Positions 41,621 through 51,269 of a stretch of 64,000 bases of DNA are shown piece by piece. The notes under the pieces were generated by a model that ran no database searches, was not told where the DNA came from, and worked only from the letters and a program-made list of their open reading frames with translations. Source of the stretch: Clostridium sp. (GTDB lineage: Bacteria; Bacillota; Clostridia; Clostridiales; Clostridiaceae); assembly GCF_017888565.1 (NCBI RefSeq), contig NZ_JAGHFX010000057.1, positions 1-64,000 of the forward strand, written 5' to 3'. Position 1 is the stretch's first letter, and each line of letters starts with the position of its first letter. The position numbers were made by a program, and so were the translations under genes.

Positions 41621-42379
41621 ATGATTAAATTACTAGCGACAGATCTTGACGGAACACTAATAAATAATGATCGAGTTACAGAATGTGATAGAGAGGCTAT
41701 ACGTAAACTTCAAAAAGAGAAAAATTTATTAGTAGTTTCAACAGGAAGACCGTATAATGGAATACAAATGTTAAAAAATGAATATAAGATATTTGCAAAT
41801 TATTATGTATTACTAAATGGAGCTTTAATAGTAGATAGTTTAGGAACTAAAATTAAGCAAGAAATAATTGAAAAGGATATAATTAAGAGTATTATAAATG
41901 AAATAAGAGAAGAAAATGTAGCTATTTCGGTGGAATCAGGTTTTATTACATATTTGTTAACTGATGGAGATAATTTACCATATCCTAAAAAAGAAAGAGT
42001 AAATTCCATAGATGAAATAGAAGATGAATTAAGCTTAATTTCTATATATAGTCCTAAAAAAGATAAATTAGAAATAGAAGAATTGAAAAATAAAATTAAT
42101 AAAAAATATGGAGATAAGATAATTGCATACAGAAATGATATTTATATAGATATAGTACCAGTAGGATGTTCAAAGGGGAATGGAATAAAATATCTTGCAA
42201 ATCAGGAACTTATAAAAGAAGATGTTATATTTACTATAGGTGACTCGTGGAATGATGTTACAATGTTTAGTATAACTAAAAATTCATTTACATTTCATCA
42301 TGTAGAAGAAGAACTAAAGGAGCATGCATCATATTTAGTTGATTCAGTAGCAGATTGTATAAAAGAATATATTTTATAG
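41621..42379 (+). CDS. Cof-type HAD-IIB family phosphatase
   Basis: LLATDLDGTLINND, STGRPYNGI, SKGNGIKYLA, IGDSWNDVTMF. Confidence 0.93.
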   Translation: MIKLLATDLDGTLINNDRVTECDREAIRKLQKEKNLLVVSTGRPYNGIQMLKNEYKIFANYYVLLNGALIVDSLGTKIKQEIIEKDIIKSIINEIREENVAISVESGFITYLLTDGDNLPYPKKERVNSIDEIEDELSLISIYSPKKDKLEIEELKNKINKKYGDKIIAYRNDIYIDIVPVGCSKGNGIKYLANQELIKEDVIFTIGDSWNDVTMFSITKNSFTFHHVEEELKEHASYLVDSVADCIKEYIL

Positions 42380-42619
42380 AATAAAGAGTATAAAATATAG
42401 AGTTAGAAATTATTTGGATATTTGCATAATAATAAGTATTTGAATAATATTATTATGAAAGTTTATAAAAGGTTATATAATATGAAATAGATTAGAAAAA
42501 ATATTTTAAAAGTATAGAAAAATACAATAAATATAGAAAAAATATTTAAAAGTATATATCTTTATTGTATACTATAAAATAGTAATAGTATAAGCATAGT
42601 TACAAGAGGAGGAAGATTA

Positions 42620-43555
42620 ATGTATCCAATTAGATTTGAAAACCTTTATTATGAAAAAATATGGGGTGGTAGAGATTTTGAAACTTTTAGGAATAATATG
42701 CCTGAAGGTGAAATAGGAGAAACATGGGATATAGCATGTCATCCAAATGGAATAGGAATTGTTGCAAATGGGTCATTAAAAGGAACTAGATTTGATGATT
42801 TAATAAAAGAATATAAACATAAACTTGTTGGAAAAAAGATAACACTTGAAAAATTCCCTTTACTTATAAAACTTATAAATTCAAAAGAAAAATTATCTGT
42901 ACAAGTTCATCCAGGAGATGAATATGCAGCAAAGTATGAGGGGGATTATGGAAAAACAGAAGCTTGGTATGTAATGGATGCTAAACCAGGTGCATCATTA
43001 ATAGTAGGAACAAAAGATTGTACTAAAGAACAATTTGAAGAAGCTATAAAAAATAATGATGTAGAAAATTATTTAAATAAAATTGAAGTTAAGAAAGGTG
43101 ATTGTTTCTTAATAAATAGTGGATTAGTTCATGCTATATGTGAAGGGGTTATAATAGCAGAAATCCAACAAAATAGTGATGTAACATACAGAGTGTATGA
43201 CTATGGAAGACCAAGAGAAATTCATGTTGAAAAAGCATTAGATGTTATAAATTTTGATCTTCAATGTGAAAACCTAAGTGAAAAAGAAGTAGTAAAGCAT
43301 AATGGATATAATCATAGCTTATTATGCAAAAATGAGTATTTTGGAATAGAAAAAATATCAATTACTTCAGAATATAAAGATGCAAGTGATATTGAAAAGT
43401 TTGATATGTACACTTGTGTTGAAGGAGAAGGAACAATAGAAGGCAATGATTTTTCAGAAACTATAAAAATGGGAGATAGCTATCTAATTCCAGCAACTTT
43501 AGGAGAGTATAAAATAAAAGGTAATATTACTGTTTTAAAGAGTTATCCAGTATAA
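42620..43555 (+). CDS. manA: Mannose-6-phosphate isomerase, class I
   Basis: KIWGGRDFE, SVQVHPGDEYA, GKTEAWYVMDA, HAICEGVIIAEIQQNSDVTYRVYDYGR. Confidence 0.95.
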   Translation: MYPIRFENLYYEKIWGGRDFETFRNNMPEGEIGETWDIACHPNGIGIVANGSLKGTRFDDLIKEYKHKLVGKKITLEKFPLLIKLINSKEKLSVQVHPGDEYAAKYEGDYGKTEAWYVMDAKPGASLIVGTKDCTKEQFEEAIKNNDVENYLNKIEVKKGDCFLINSGLVHAICEGVIIAEIQQNSDVTYRVYDYGRPREIHVEKALDVINFDLQCENLSEKEVVKHNGYNHSLLCKNEYFGIEKISITSEYKDASDIEKFDMYTCVEGEGTIEGNDFSETIKMGDSYLIPATLGEYKIKGNITVLKSYPV

Positions 43556-43569
43556 CAATTAGTTAATTA

Positions 43570-43626
43570 ATGCCCCTGAGGTCAATAAAAATTGGAAGTT
43601 TCCAATTATTTATGCATCAGGGGTAT
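43570..43626 (+). terminator. Compound hairpin after manA
   Basis: ATGCCCCTGA (43570-43579)/TCAGGGGTAT (43617-43626) enclosing AATTGGAA-gt-TTCCAATT (43590-43607). Confidence 0.6.
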
Positions 43627-43767
43627 AATTTGATTGTAGCTATATCTTTGCTAGTATATAATAGTAATTAAATTGGAAATTTAACAATGTAAAATTATAG
43701 TTTATAATATATATCTTTTATGTTTAAGGTAAATTAAATAATATTGATATATAAGAGGGAGAATAGT

Positions 43768-44478
43768 ATGACTAAGTATGAGCAAATAGCTATTTACATA
43801 AAAGAAAAAATTATTAGTGGCGAATATAAAGCAAATGAACAATTACCTTTTGAAAAGGAAATTTGTGAAAAATTTAATGCTAGTAAGATGACTGTAAAAA
43901 AAGCATTAGATTTATTAGTAATGGAAGGATTAATAGTTAAAAGAAGAGGAGCAGGTACATTTGTAAAAGATATGTCTCAGGATCAAATTGAAGATTTATC
44001 AATTAAAAATCAATTTGCAGGATTAACAGTATCAAATGCTGGACATAAGATAGAGAGTAAATTATTAGATTTTAAAATTATAAATGCAAATTCAAAAATA
44101 GCAGAAAATCTAAAAATTGATGAAGATGATTTTGTATGTTTTATACATAGGGTTAGATATGTAGATGAAAAAGCTGTAGTAATTGAAAAGACATATATGC
44201 CATTATATCTTTTCCCTGGAATAAAAAAATCTGATGCAGAGGGATCTTTATATAGCTATATACAAGATAAGATGAAGTTAAAAATACAAAGTTCTCACTC
44301 AACTGTTAGAGCTAGAAAATCAAATGAAATAGATAATGAATACTTAAATTTAGAGAGTGATGAGCCAGTTTTAGAAGTTGAAAGAATAGGATATTTAGAC
44401 AATGGTAAAGTATTTGAATATTCATTTTCAAGACATAGATATGATACATATGAATTTAAAGCTATAATCGTAAGATAG
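43768..44478 (+). CDS. GntR family regulator (UTRA domain)
   Basis: MTKYEQIAIYIKEKIISGEYKANEQLPFEKEICEKFNASKMTVKKALDLL; UTRA C-terminus; ATG 43768 with RBS gagggag. Confidence 0.93.
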   Translation: MTKYEQIAIYIKEKIISGEYKANEQLPFEKEICEKFNASKMTVKKALDLLVMEGLIVKRRGAGTFVKDMSQDQIEDLSIKNQFAGLTVSNAGHKIESKLLDFKIINANSKIAENLKIDEDDFVCFIHRVRYVDEKAVVIEKTYMPLYLFPGIKKSDAEGSLYSYIQDKMKLKIQSSHSTVRARKSNEIDNEYLNLESDEPVLEVERIGYLDNGKVFEYSFSRHRYDTYEFKAIIVR

Positions 44479-44683
44479 GGATATTTTTTTATTTAATAAA
44501 TTAGATTAACAAAGAAAAATTAATATAGATTAAGCATGATAATAGATTTAAAAGTATATATGTACTTCATAAAGATAGAGATATTTGTTATAATATTGAT
44601 ATAGTATAATATTAGGTATTTAGTTTTAATATAATTTAGTTAAGCGTAAGTGATGTATATTATATAAAGTTTTATTTGCCTAT

Positions 44684-44707
44684 AAAAACTACTAGCAAGT
44701 AGTTTTT
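44684..44707 (+). terminator. Terminator/attenuator-like hairpin upstream of ROK gene
   Basis: AAAAACTACT-agca-AGTAGTTTTT. Confidence 0.65.
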
Positions 44708-44775
44708 AGTTTATGGAATTGCAGAAAACGTTTTTATAATTATATAAAAATTTTAATAATGGGAGATGGAAAAGT

Positions 44776-45687
44776 ATGAATAAATATATAGTATTTGATA
44801 TTGGTGGAAGTAGTGTAAAGTATGCAATTATAACAGAAGAAGGAGAATTTGTATCAAAGGGAAGCTATAAATCAGAAAAAGATGATTTTCAATTATTCAA
44901 AGCATCTATGATTAATGTAATTAATAAAGCAAAGGAAGAACATAACATAGATGGGGTGGCAATAAGTGCACCAGGGGGAGTAGACAGTGAATCAGGATTA
45001 ATTGGAGGAGCAAGTGCCTTACCTTGTATTCATGGACCAAACTTTAAAAAAGTATTTGGGGAAGACTTAGGATTAACTTTAGAAATAGAAAATGATGCAA
45101 ATTGTGCTGCCTTAGGAGAAGTATGGAAAGGTGCTGCTAAAGATAATAATGATGTATTATTTGTAGTATGTGGTACAGGAATTGGTGGAGCAGTTATAAA
45201 AGATAAAAAAATTCATAAAGGAAATAATCTACATGGTGGAGAATTTGGATATTGTATTTTAGATAGAGTTTATGAAGGCGATAAAGTAAGCTTTAAAACT
45301 TGGAGTAAGACAGGTGCTGTTGGAGCTTTATTAGAAAATGTAGCTGAATTAAAAAATATTGCTATAGATGAAATAGATGGAAAAAAAGTTTTCGAGTTAG
45401 CTGAAAATGGAGATTTGGATTGTATTCATGCTATAGATGAGTTTTATTTAAATAACGCAATGGGGATATTCAATATTCAATATATGTATGATCCAGAGAA
45501 AATTATTCTTGGAGGGGCGATAAGTAGTAGACCGGATTTCATAGATAAAATAAATGAAAAATTAGATATAATAATGGAAAATGTAAAAGAAGCAAAGGTT
45601 AGGCCTATAATTGAAAAGTGTAAATTTGAAAATGATGCAAATTTATTAGGAGCATTATTTAATTATTTACAAAGAAATAAAATATAA
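44776..45687 (+). CDS. ROK family sugar kinase
   Basis: YIVFDIGGSSVKYAII, ENDANCAALGE, CGTGIGGAVI. Confidence 0.93.
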   Translation: MNKYIVFDIGGSSVKYAIITEEGEFVSKGSYKSEKDDFQLFKASMINVINKAKEEHNIDGVAISAPGGVDSESGLIGGASALPCIHGPNFKKVFGEDLGLTLEIENDANCAALGEVWKGAAKDNNDVLFVVCGTGIGGAVIKDKKIHKGNNLHGGEFGYCILDRVYEGDKVSFKTWSKTGAVGALLENVAELKNIAIDEIDGKKVFELAENGDLDCIHAIDEFYLNNAMGIFNIQYMYDPEKIILGGAISSRPDFIDKINEKLDIIMENVKEAKVRPIIEKCKFENDANLLGALFNYLQRNKI

Positions 45688-45723
45688 TTGAGAATACACC
45701 GCTTTAATGGAGGGGAAGAGAAT

Positions 45724-46716
45724 ATGCACGATATAAACGAAAACAGATATGATGAAATGAAATATATTAAATGTGGTAATAGTGGGTTGTATTTACCTAG
45801 GGTTGCTTTAGGATTATGGCATAATTTTGGATCTGTAGATCCAATTGAAAATCAAAAGACAGTAATATTTGAGGCTTTTAATAATGGAATAACACATTTT
45901 GATTTAGCAAACAATTATGGTCCTATATATGGTTCTGCAGAAGAGAACTTTGGCAGAATACTAAATAGTGAGCTTAATCAATATAGGGATGAAATGATAA
46001 TATCAACAAAAGCAGGATATGATATGTGGCCAGGCCCTTATGGAAATGGTGGTTCAAGAAAATATTTAATTTCGAGTTTAGATCAAAGTTTAAAAAGAAT
46101 GAACTTAGATTATGTTGACATATTCTATCACCATAGACCAGATCCAGATACACCACTTGAAGAAACTATGGGAGCATTAACTGATATAGTAAAGCAAGGA
46201 AAAGCATTATATATAGGTTTATCAAATTATCATCCAAAAGAATTAAAAGAAGCTTCTAGAATATTAAAGGAAAACGGTACTCCATGTCTTATCCATCAAT
46301 TTAGTTATAGTATGTTTAATCGCTTAAGTGAGGTAGAAGGCTTACATGATGTTCATAAGGAAGAAGGAATAGGCTCAATAGCATTTTCACCTTTAGCTCA
46401 AGGGCTATTAACTAATAAATATCTTCATGGAATTCCAGAAGATTCAAGAGCTAAAAAAGTAAATAGTAAATTCTTAAATGAAAAAGATATAACTGCTGAA
46501 AAGATTGAAAAAATAAGACAATTAAATTATATAGCACAAAAAAGAGGACAAACTTTAGCACAAATGGCATTAGCTTGGGTATTAAGAAATGATGCTGTTA
46601 CAACAGTTCTCATAGGTGCTAGTAAGCCAGAACAAATAGTAGACAATAAGAATATAATAAATAATTTAAGTTTTAGTGATAAAGAACTTGAAAGTATTGA
46701 GGAAATATTAAAGTAA
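45724..46716 (+). CDS. Aldo/keto reductase (YghZ-like)
   Basis: ITHFDLANNYGP, DYVDIFYHHRPDPDTPLEET, LAQMALAWVLRN; RBS ggagggg supports ATG 45724. Confidence 0.92.
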   Translation: MHDINENRYDEMKYIKCGNSGLYLPRVALGLWHNFGSVDPIENQKTVIFEAFNNGITHFDLANNYGPIYGSAEENFGRILNSELNQYRDEMIISTKAGYDMWPGPYGNGGSRKYLISSLDQSLKRMNLDYVDIFYHHRPDPDTPLEETMGALTDIVKQGKALYIGLSNYHPKELKEASRILKENGTPCLIHQFSYSMFNRLSEVEGLHDVHKEEGIGSIAFSPLAQGLLTNKYLHGIPEDSRAKKVNSKFLNEKDITAEKIEKIRQLNYIAQKRGQTLAQMALAWVLRNDAVTTVLIGASKPEQIVDNKNIINNLSFSDKELESIEEILK

Positions 46717-46740
46717 ATATCTTGTGTATATTACGATTTT

Positions 46741-46777
46741 TAGGCCTTAGGGGCAGTGTCCCTAAGGCCTATTTTTT
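46741..46777 (+). terminator. Intrinsic terminator after aldo/keto reductase gene
   Basis: TAGGCCTTAGGG/CCCTAAGGCCTA followed by TTTTT. Confidence 0.9.
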
Positions 46778-46869
46778 ACATTTAAAGTATAGAATTTACC
46801 TAGAGTTAGTTAATCAAATATGAAATAAGTACACTATAAAGTGTTAATGTAAAATATTATAATTATTTT

Positions 46870-46883
46870 TGTAAACGTTATTA
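46870..46883 (+). promoter_or_regulatory. Candidate cre (CcpA) site upstream of solute-binding protein gene
   Basis: TGTAAACGTTATTA matches 13/14 of TGWAANCGNTNWCA. Confidence 0.45.
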
Positions 46884-46902
46884 AATTAAGGGGGAAAAGA
46901 TA

Positions 46903-48354
46903 ATGAGAAAAATAAAAAAGATGCTTGCATTAGCAACTTGTGCAATAATGGCAACTTCAGCTATATTCACAGGATGTGGTAAGTCAACAGGGACTTCTAG
47001 CTCAAATGGAGATAAGCTAACTACTTTAACTTGGTATGCAATTGGAGAGGAGCCAAAAGATCTTGATAAAGTATTAGCTGAAGCCAATAAATATTTAGGT
47101 GATAAAATAAATGCTAATCTAGATATGAAATTTATAGGGTTTGGTGACTATAATCAAAAGATGTCCGTAGTAATTAATTCAGGAGAAGATTACGATTTAG
47201 CATTTACATGCTCATGGGCTGGAGATTATTTAGGAAACTCAAGAAAAGGAGCTTTCTTAGAGTTAGATGAATATTTAAATTCTGATACAGGAACAAAATT
47301 AAAAGAAACTGTTGATGCTAGATTTTGGGAAGGAGCAACTATAGAGGGTAAGATTTATGGGGTGCCAAATCAAAAAGAATTAGGAGTAGCTCCTATGTGG
47401 ACATTTACTAAAGAATATGTTGATAAATACAATATACCATATCAAGATATTCACAGTTTAGAAGATTTAGAACCATGGCTAAAAGTTATAAAGGAAAATG
47501 AACCAGGAGTAGTTCCTTTATATATAACTAAAGGATTCTCTTACACAGTATTCTTTGACCAATTAGTAGATCCAGTTGGAGTAGAAGCTAACGATACATC
47601 TTTAACTATAAAGAATATGTTTGAAACACAAGAAATGAAAGATAGATTAAATACTTTAAGGAAGTATTATCAAGCTGGATATATAAATGCAGATTCTGCT
47701 ACAGCTCAAGATGATAAATCTGTTAAGAGATTTGTAACAAAGGGCGATGGACAACCGTATGCAGATACACTTTGGTCAAAAGCATTGAATTATCCAGTAG
47801 TATCATCTCCAATAGTTGATACATTAATAACTAATGGATCAACAACAGGATCATTAATTGCGATATCAAACAACTCAAAGAATAAAGATAAAGCTTTTGA
47901 ATTCTTAACATTATTAAATACAGACGAATATTTAAGAAACTTAATAAACTATGGTGTTGAAGATGTTCATTATGAAAAAGTAGATGGCGGTAATATAAAG
48001 ATAATTAATCCAGATCAAAAAAATTATGATGTTCCATATTTCTCATTAGGAAATTTATTTATAACTTATAAATTAGAAGGTGAGCCTGCAACTAAGTGGG
48101 ATGAGTTTAAAGATTTTAATGATAAATCAAAAGTATCACCAGCACTAGGATTTAAATTTGATTCTTCAAGTGTTTCTAATGAAATTGCAGCTATAAATAA
48201 TGTCTTAGAAGAATTTAAGTCAACTCTTTATAGTGGATCAGTAGATATTGATGAATACTTAGGAAAATTAAATGCTAAGTTAAAAGAGCAAGGAATAGAT
48301 AAAGTTATAACTGAAATGCAAAAGCAAGTAGATGAATGGAAAAAGACTAAATAA
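46903..48354 (+). CDS. ABC sugar-transporter solute-binding lipoprotein (DUF3502-type)
   Basis: Lipobox-type signal (AIFTGCGKS), TLTWYAIGEEPKDLDKVL, periplasmic-binding pattern. Confidence 0.9.
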   Translation: MRKIKKMLALATCAIMATSAIFTGCGKSTGTSSSNGDKLTTLTWYAIGEEPKDLDKVLAEANKYLGDKINANLDMKFIGFGDYNQKMSVVINSGEDYDLAFTCSWAGDYLGNSRKGAFLELDEYLNSDTGTKLKETVDARFWEGATIEGKIYGVPNQKELGVAPMWTFTKEYVDKYNIPYQDIHSLEDLEPWLKVIKENEPGVVPLYITKGFSYTVFFDQLVDPVGVEANDTSLTIKNMFETQEMKDRLNTLRKYYQAGYINADSATAQDDKSVKRFVTKGDGQPYADTLWSKALNYPVVSSPIVDTLITNGSTTGSLIAISNNSKNKDKAFEFLTLLNTDEYLRNLINYGVEDVHYEKVDGGNIKIINPDQKNYDVPYFSLGNLFITYKLEGEPATKWDEFKDFNDKSKVSPALGFKFDSSSVSNEIAAINNVLEEFKSTLYSGSVDIDEYLGKLNAKLKEQGIDKVITEMQKQVDEWKKTK

Positions 48355-48389
48355 TATTTAATCCAAAAATCTATATATTAACAAAGTAA

Positions 48390-48433
48390 CTAAAAAATAG
48401 CTATGAAATTAAAGTTTCATAGCTATTTTTTAG
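48390..48433. terminator. Bidirectional terminator
   Basis: CTAAAAAATAGCTATGAAA (48390-48408)/TTTCATAGCTATTTTTTAG (48415-48433), perfect 19 bp. Confidence 0.92.
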
Positions 48434-48461
48434 TTGTAAAAGTTAAGCATAAAAATTTTTA

Positions 48462-49316
48462 TTAGCTTGTTTTTCTAGCTTTGTTAGGTGAAGCACCATA
48501 ATACTTTTTATAAAGTTTACTAAAGTAATATGGGTCACTATATCCAACCATTTTAGCAATAGATTTTATTGAAAGCTTAGAGTTTTCTAATAAATCCTTT
48601 GCTTTGGATAATCTTATTTGTATTAAATAATTTATAGGTGAATCTCCCATAAGCTCTTTAAAAATCTTAGAGATATAAACAGGACTTAAATACATATTTT
48701 TTGATAATGTATACAAAGAAATGTCTTCTGTATAATTTTCAGTTAAGTACTTTGTTATGCTTTCGACTAATGCTTTCTTTTCACGAGATTTAAATGAAAA
48801 TTCTCTGGAGTCAATAATAGTATCTTCATCATTTATTTCTCTATATAACAAAATAAGCAATTTCATAACTAAAGATTTAAGCATAAATGGAGAAGTTTGA
48901 TTATAGCTTTTTTGTTCTTCAACAATTTCTAAGCAACTCTTCAATATTGCATCTTTATATTTAGTAAAAGTGAGAACGTTTTTATCACCTGTATCAATAT
49001 AGTCTTTTTTTATATTACTAAATAAGTTTAAATTAGTTAACCCAATATGCAATTCTCTACAATTAGTATTGGAATCGAATAGCTCCTTATGATATATTCC
49101 AGGATTAGAAATAAGCACTTGTCCCTTTTTTAGTGTATATTTTTCACCTTCAATTAAATAATCTACAGAACCAGAAGTAATAAAAGAAAGTTCAATAAAA
49201 TCTTCATGGCAGTGATAATTAGTTTCTGGAACTGGTATTTCTGGTGAACACCATCCATCAATTACAAAAAGTATTTGAGGATTATAACAATCTATATTTG
49301 CATGTACTCTATTCAT
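48462..49316 (-). CDS. AraC family regulator with N-terminal cupin
   Basis: Cupin-like N-terminus and two HTH AraC motifs (SIKSIAKMVGYSDPYYFSKLYKKYYGASPNKAR); RBS GGAGATG supports start 49316. Confidence 0.93.
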   Translation of the reverse strand: MNRVHANIDCYNPQILFVIDGWCSPEIPVPETNYHCHEDFIELSFITSGSVDYLIEGEKYTLKKGQVLISNPGIYHKELFDSNTNCRELHIGLTNLNLFSNIKKDYIDTGDKNVLTFTKYKDAILKSCLEIVEEQKSYNQTSPFMLKSLVMKLLILLYREINDEDTIIDSREFSFKSREKKALVESITKYLTENYTEDISLYTLSKNMYLSPVYISKIFKELMGDSPINYLIQIRLSKAKDLLENSKLSIKSIAKMVGYSDPYYFSKLYKKYYGASPNKARKTS

Positions 49317-49422
49317 TTTAACATCTCCAAAAATAATTACTTCAATTAGTATAATAATATACATTTAAAGTTTAATATAATACATTTTTATTTTCAATAA
49401 CTTAGCTATAATCTTACTTAGA

Positions 49423-49495
49423 AATAAATAATATAAGGAGAACTTGGTTATGGATATTTTTAAGAGGGTATTTAATTATTAAAAAAGGAAAATTT
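49423..49495 (+). pseudogene. Decayed tandem duplicate of the RBS and first codons of the downstream ABC exporter gene (reads MDIFKRVFNY*)
   Basis: aataaataatataaggag..ttggttatggatatttttaagagggtatttaattattaaaaaag aligns to the same region of 49499-49571. Confidence 0.65.
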
Positions 49496-49526
49496 ACGAA
49501 TAAATAATATAAGGAGAGGCTTGATT

Positions 49527-51269
49527 ATGGACAGTTTAAAATGGATATTTAGTTATTTAAAAAAGTACAAATTAAAATATTTATTTGCACTATTATTAGT
49601 ACTATTCACATCAGCAATTAATATGGTTAATCCATTTATATCAGGAAGAATAGTAGATAAGGTATTAGGAGCAAAGCAAACAAATTTATTAATACCGCTT
49701 ATATTAATTATGATTGCAATTGTTGTGTTTAAAGGATTTATAACTTATGCATATCAAATGATATTAGAGAAGATTTCACAAGATATTTTGTTTGAAATAA
49801 GAACGGACTTATACGATAAACTTTTAGAATTAGATGTTAATTTCTATAGTAAAGTTAAAACTGGAGATCTAATGGCAAGAATGACAGGGGATACTGATGC
49901 CATAAGACACTTTGTTGCATGGGTAGTTTATAATATTATTGCTTCTATAACAACTTTTGCATTTGCAATAATATCAATGATGTATGTAAATGCTACTCTA
50001 ACAATATTTATGCTTTTGATATCACCTTTAATTGGATTCTTTACTTTTAAAATGAGCAAAGAAATTTCACCTACATTTCACAATATAAGAGAAGCATATT
50101 CAAGATTAAATTCTGTTGTTCAAGAAAACATAAGTGGGAATAGAGTTGTTAGAGCTTTTGGAAGAGAAAATTTTGAAATAGATAAGTTTAATGTAGAGAA
50201 TAAAAATTATAAAGATAGAAATTTAGATACGATTAAGGTTACAAGAAAATATATTCCTAAGCTAGAGTTTTTATCAAACAGTTTATCTGTCGTAATGATA
50301 TTAGTTGGAGGAATATTAGTTGTTACAAATGAAATAACTCTTGGAGAGTTAGTTATCTTTAATAGCTTATTATGGGCATTAAATAATCCAATGAGAATGT
50401 GTGGATATTTAATAAATGATACTCAAAGATTTATAGCGTCATCAGCAAAGATAATGGAGTTACTAAGAACAGAAAGTAATATAAAAAATAATGAAGAAAC
50501 AATTAATCTTAATAAATTTAAAGGTGATATAAGCTTTAAAAATGTAAGCCTAGATTTAGATGGAAGAAGAGTTATAAACAATGTTTCATTTGAAGTTAAA
50601 GCAGGACAAACAATAGGGCTAGTTGGACATACGGGTTCAGGAAAATCTTTAATAATAAATTTATTATCTAGATTTCATGATACAACTGAAGGGGAGATTT
50701 TTATAGATGGAATTAATATAAAGGATATAGATTTAGATATATTAAGAGGAAATATAGCAACTGCTATGCAAGATATATTCTTATTTTCAGATACAGTTAA
50801 AGATAATATAGCTTTTAGTAATCCACGGGCAAGTTTTACAGAAGTAAAAGGTATAGCTAAAAAAGCTCAAGCTCATGATTTTATAAAGAGATTAGATGAG
50901 GGATATGAAACAATTATAGGGGAAAGAGGAGTAGGACTTTCTGGAGGTCAAAAGCAAAGGGTATCTTTAGCAAGGGCAATGATGAAAAATGCATCAATAT
51001 TTGTATTAGATGATGTTACATCTGCTGTTGATATGGAAACAGAAAAGAAAATACAACATGAACTTAAAAATATGGAAGAAAAAAAGACAACATTTATAAT
51101 TGCTCATAGAATATCCTCATTAAAGCAAGCTAATTTAATATTAGTTTTAGATAATGGAGAAATAGTTGAAAGAGGAACTCATAATGAGCTTGTAAAGAAA
51201 GATGGATACTATTCAAATATATTTTATACTCAATATGGCAATTTGAATTTAGAAGTGGAGGGAGTATAA
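49527..51269 (+). CDS. ABC exporter half-transporter (TMD-NBD)
   Basis: Walker A GHTGSGKS, LSGGQKQR, FVLDDVTSAVD. Confidence 0.95.
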   Translation: MDSLKWIFSYLKKYKLKYLFALLLVLFTSAINMVNPFISGRIVDKVLGAKQTNLLIPLILIMIAIVVFKGFITYAYQMILEKISQDILFEIRTDLYDKLLELDVNFYSKVKTGDLMARMTGDTDAIRHFVAWVVYNIIASITTFAFAIISMMYVNATLTIFMLLISPLIGFFTFKMSKEISPTFHNIREAYSRLNSVVQENISGNRVVRAFGRENFEIDKFNVENKNYKDRNLDTIKVTRKYIPKLEFLSNSLSVVMILVGGILVVTNEITLGELVIFNSLLWALNNPMRMCGYLINDTQRFIASSAKIMELLRTESNIKNNEETINLNKFKGDISFKNVSLDLDGRRVINNVSFEVKAGQTIGLVGHTGSGKSLIINLLSRFHDTTEGEIFIDGINIKDIDLDILRGNIATAMQDIFLFSDTVKDNIAFSNPRASFTEVKGIAKKAQAHDFIKRLDEGYETIIGERGVGLSGGQKQRVSLARAMMKNASIFVLDDVTSAVDMETEKKIQHELKNMEEKKTTFIIAHRISSLKQANLILVLDNGEIVERGTHNELVKKDGYYSNIFYTQYGNLNLEVEGV

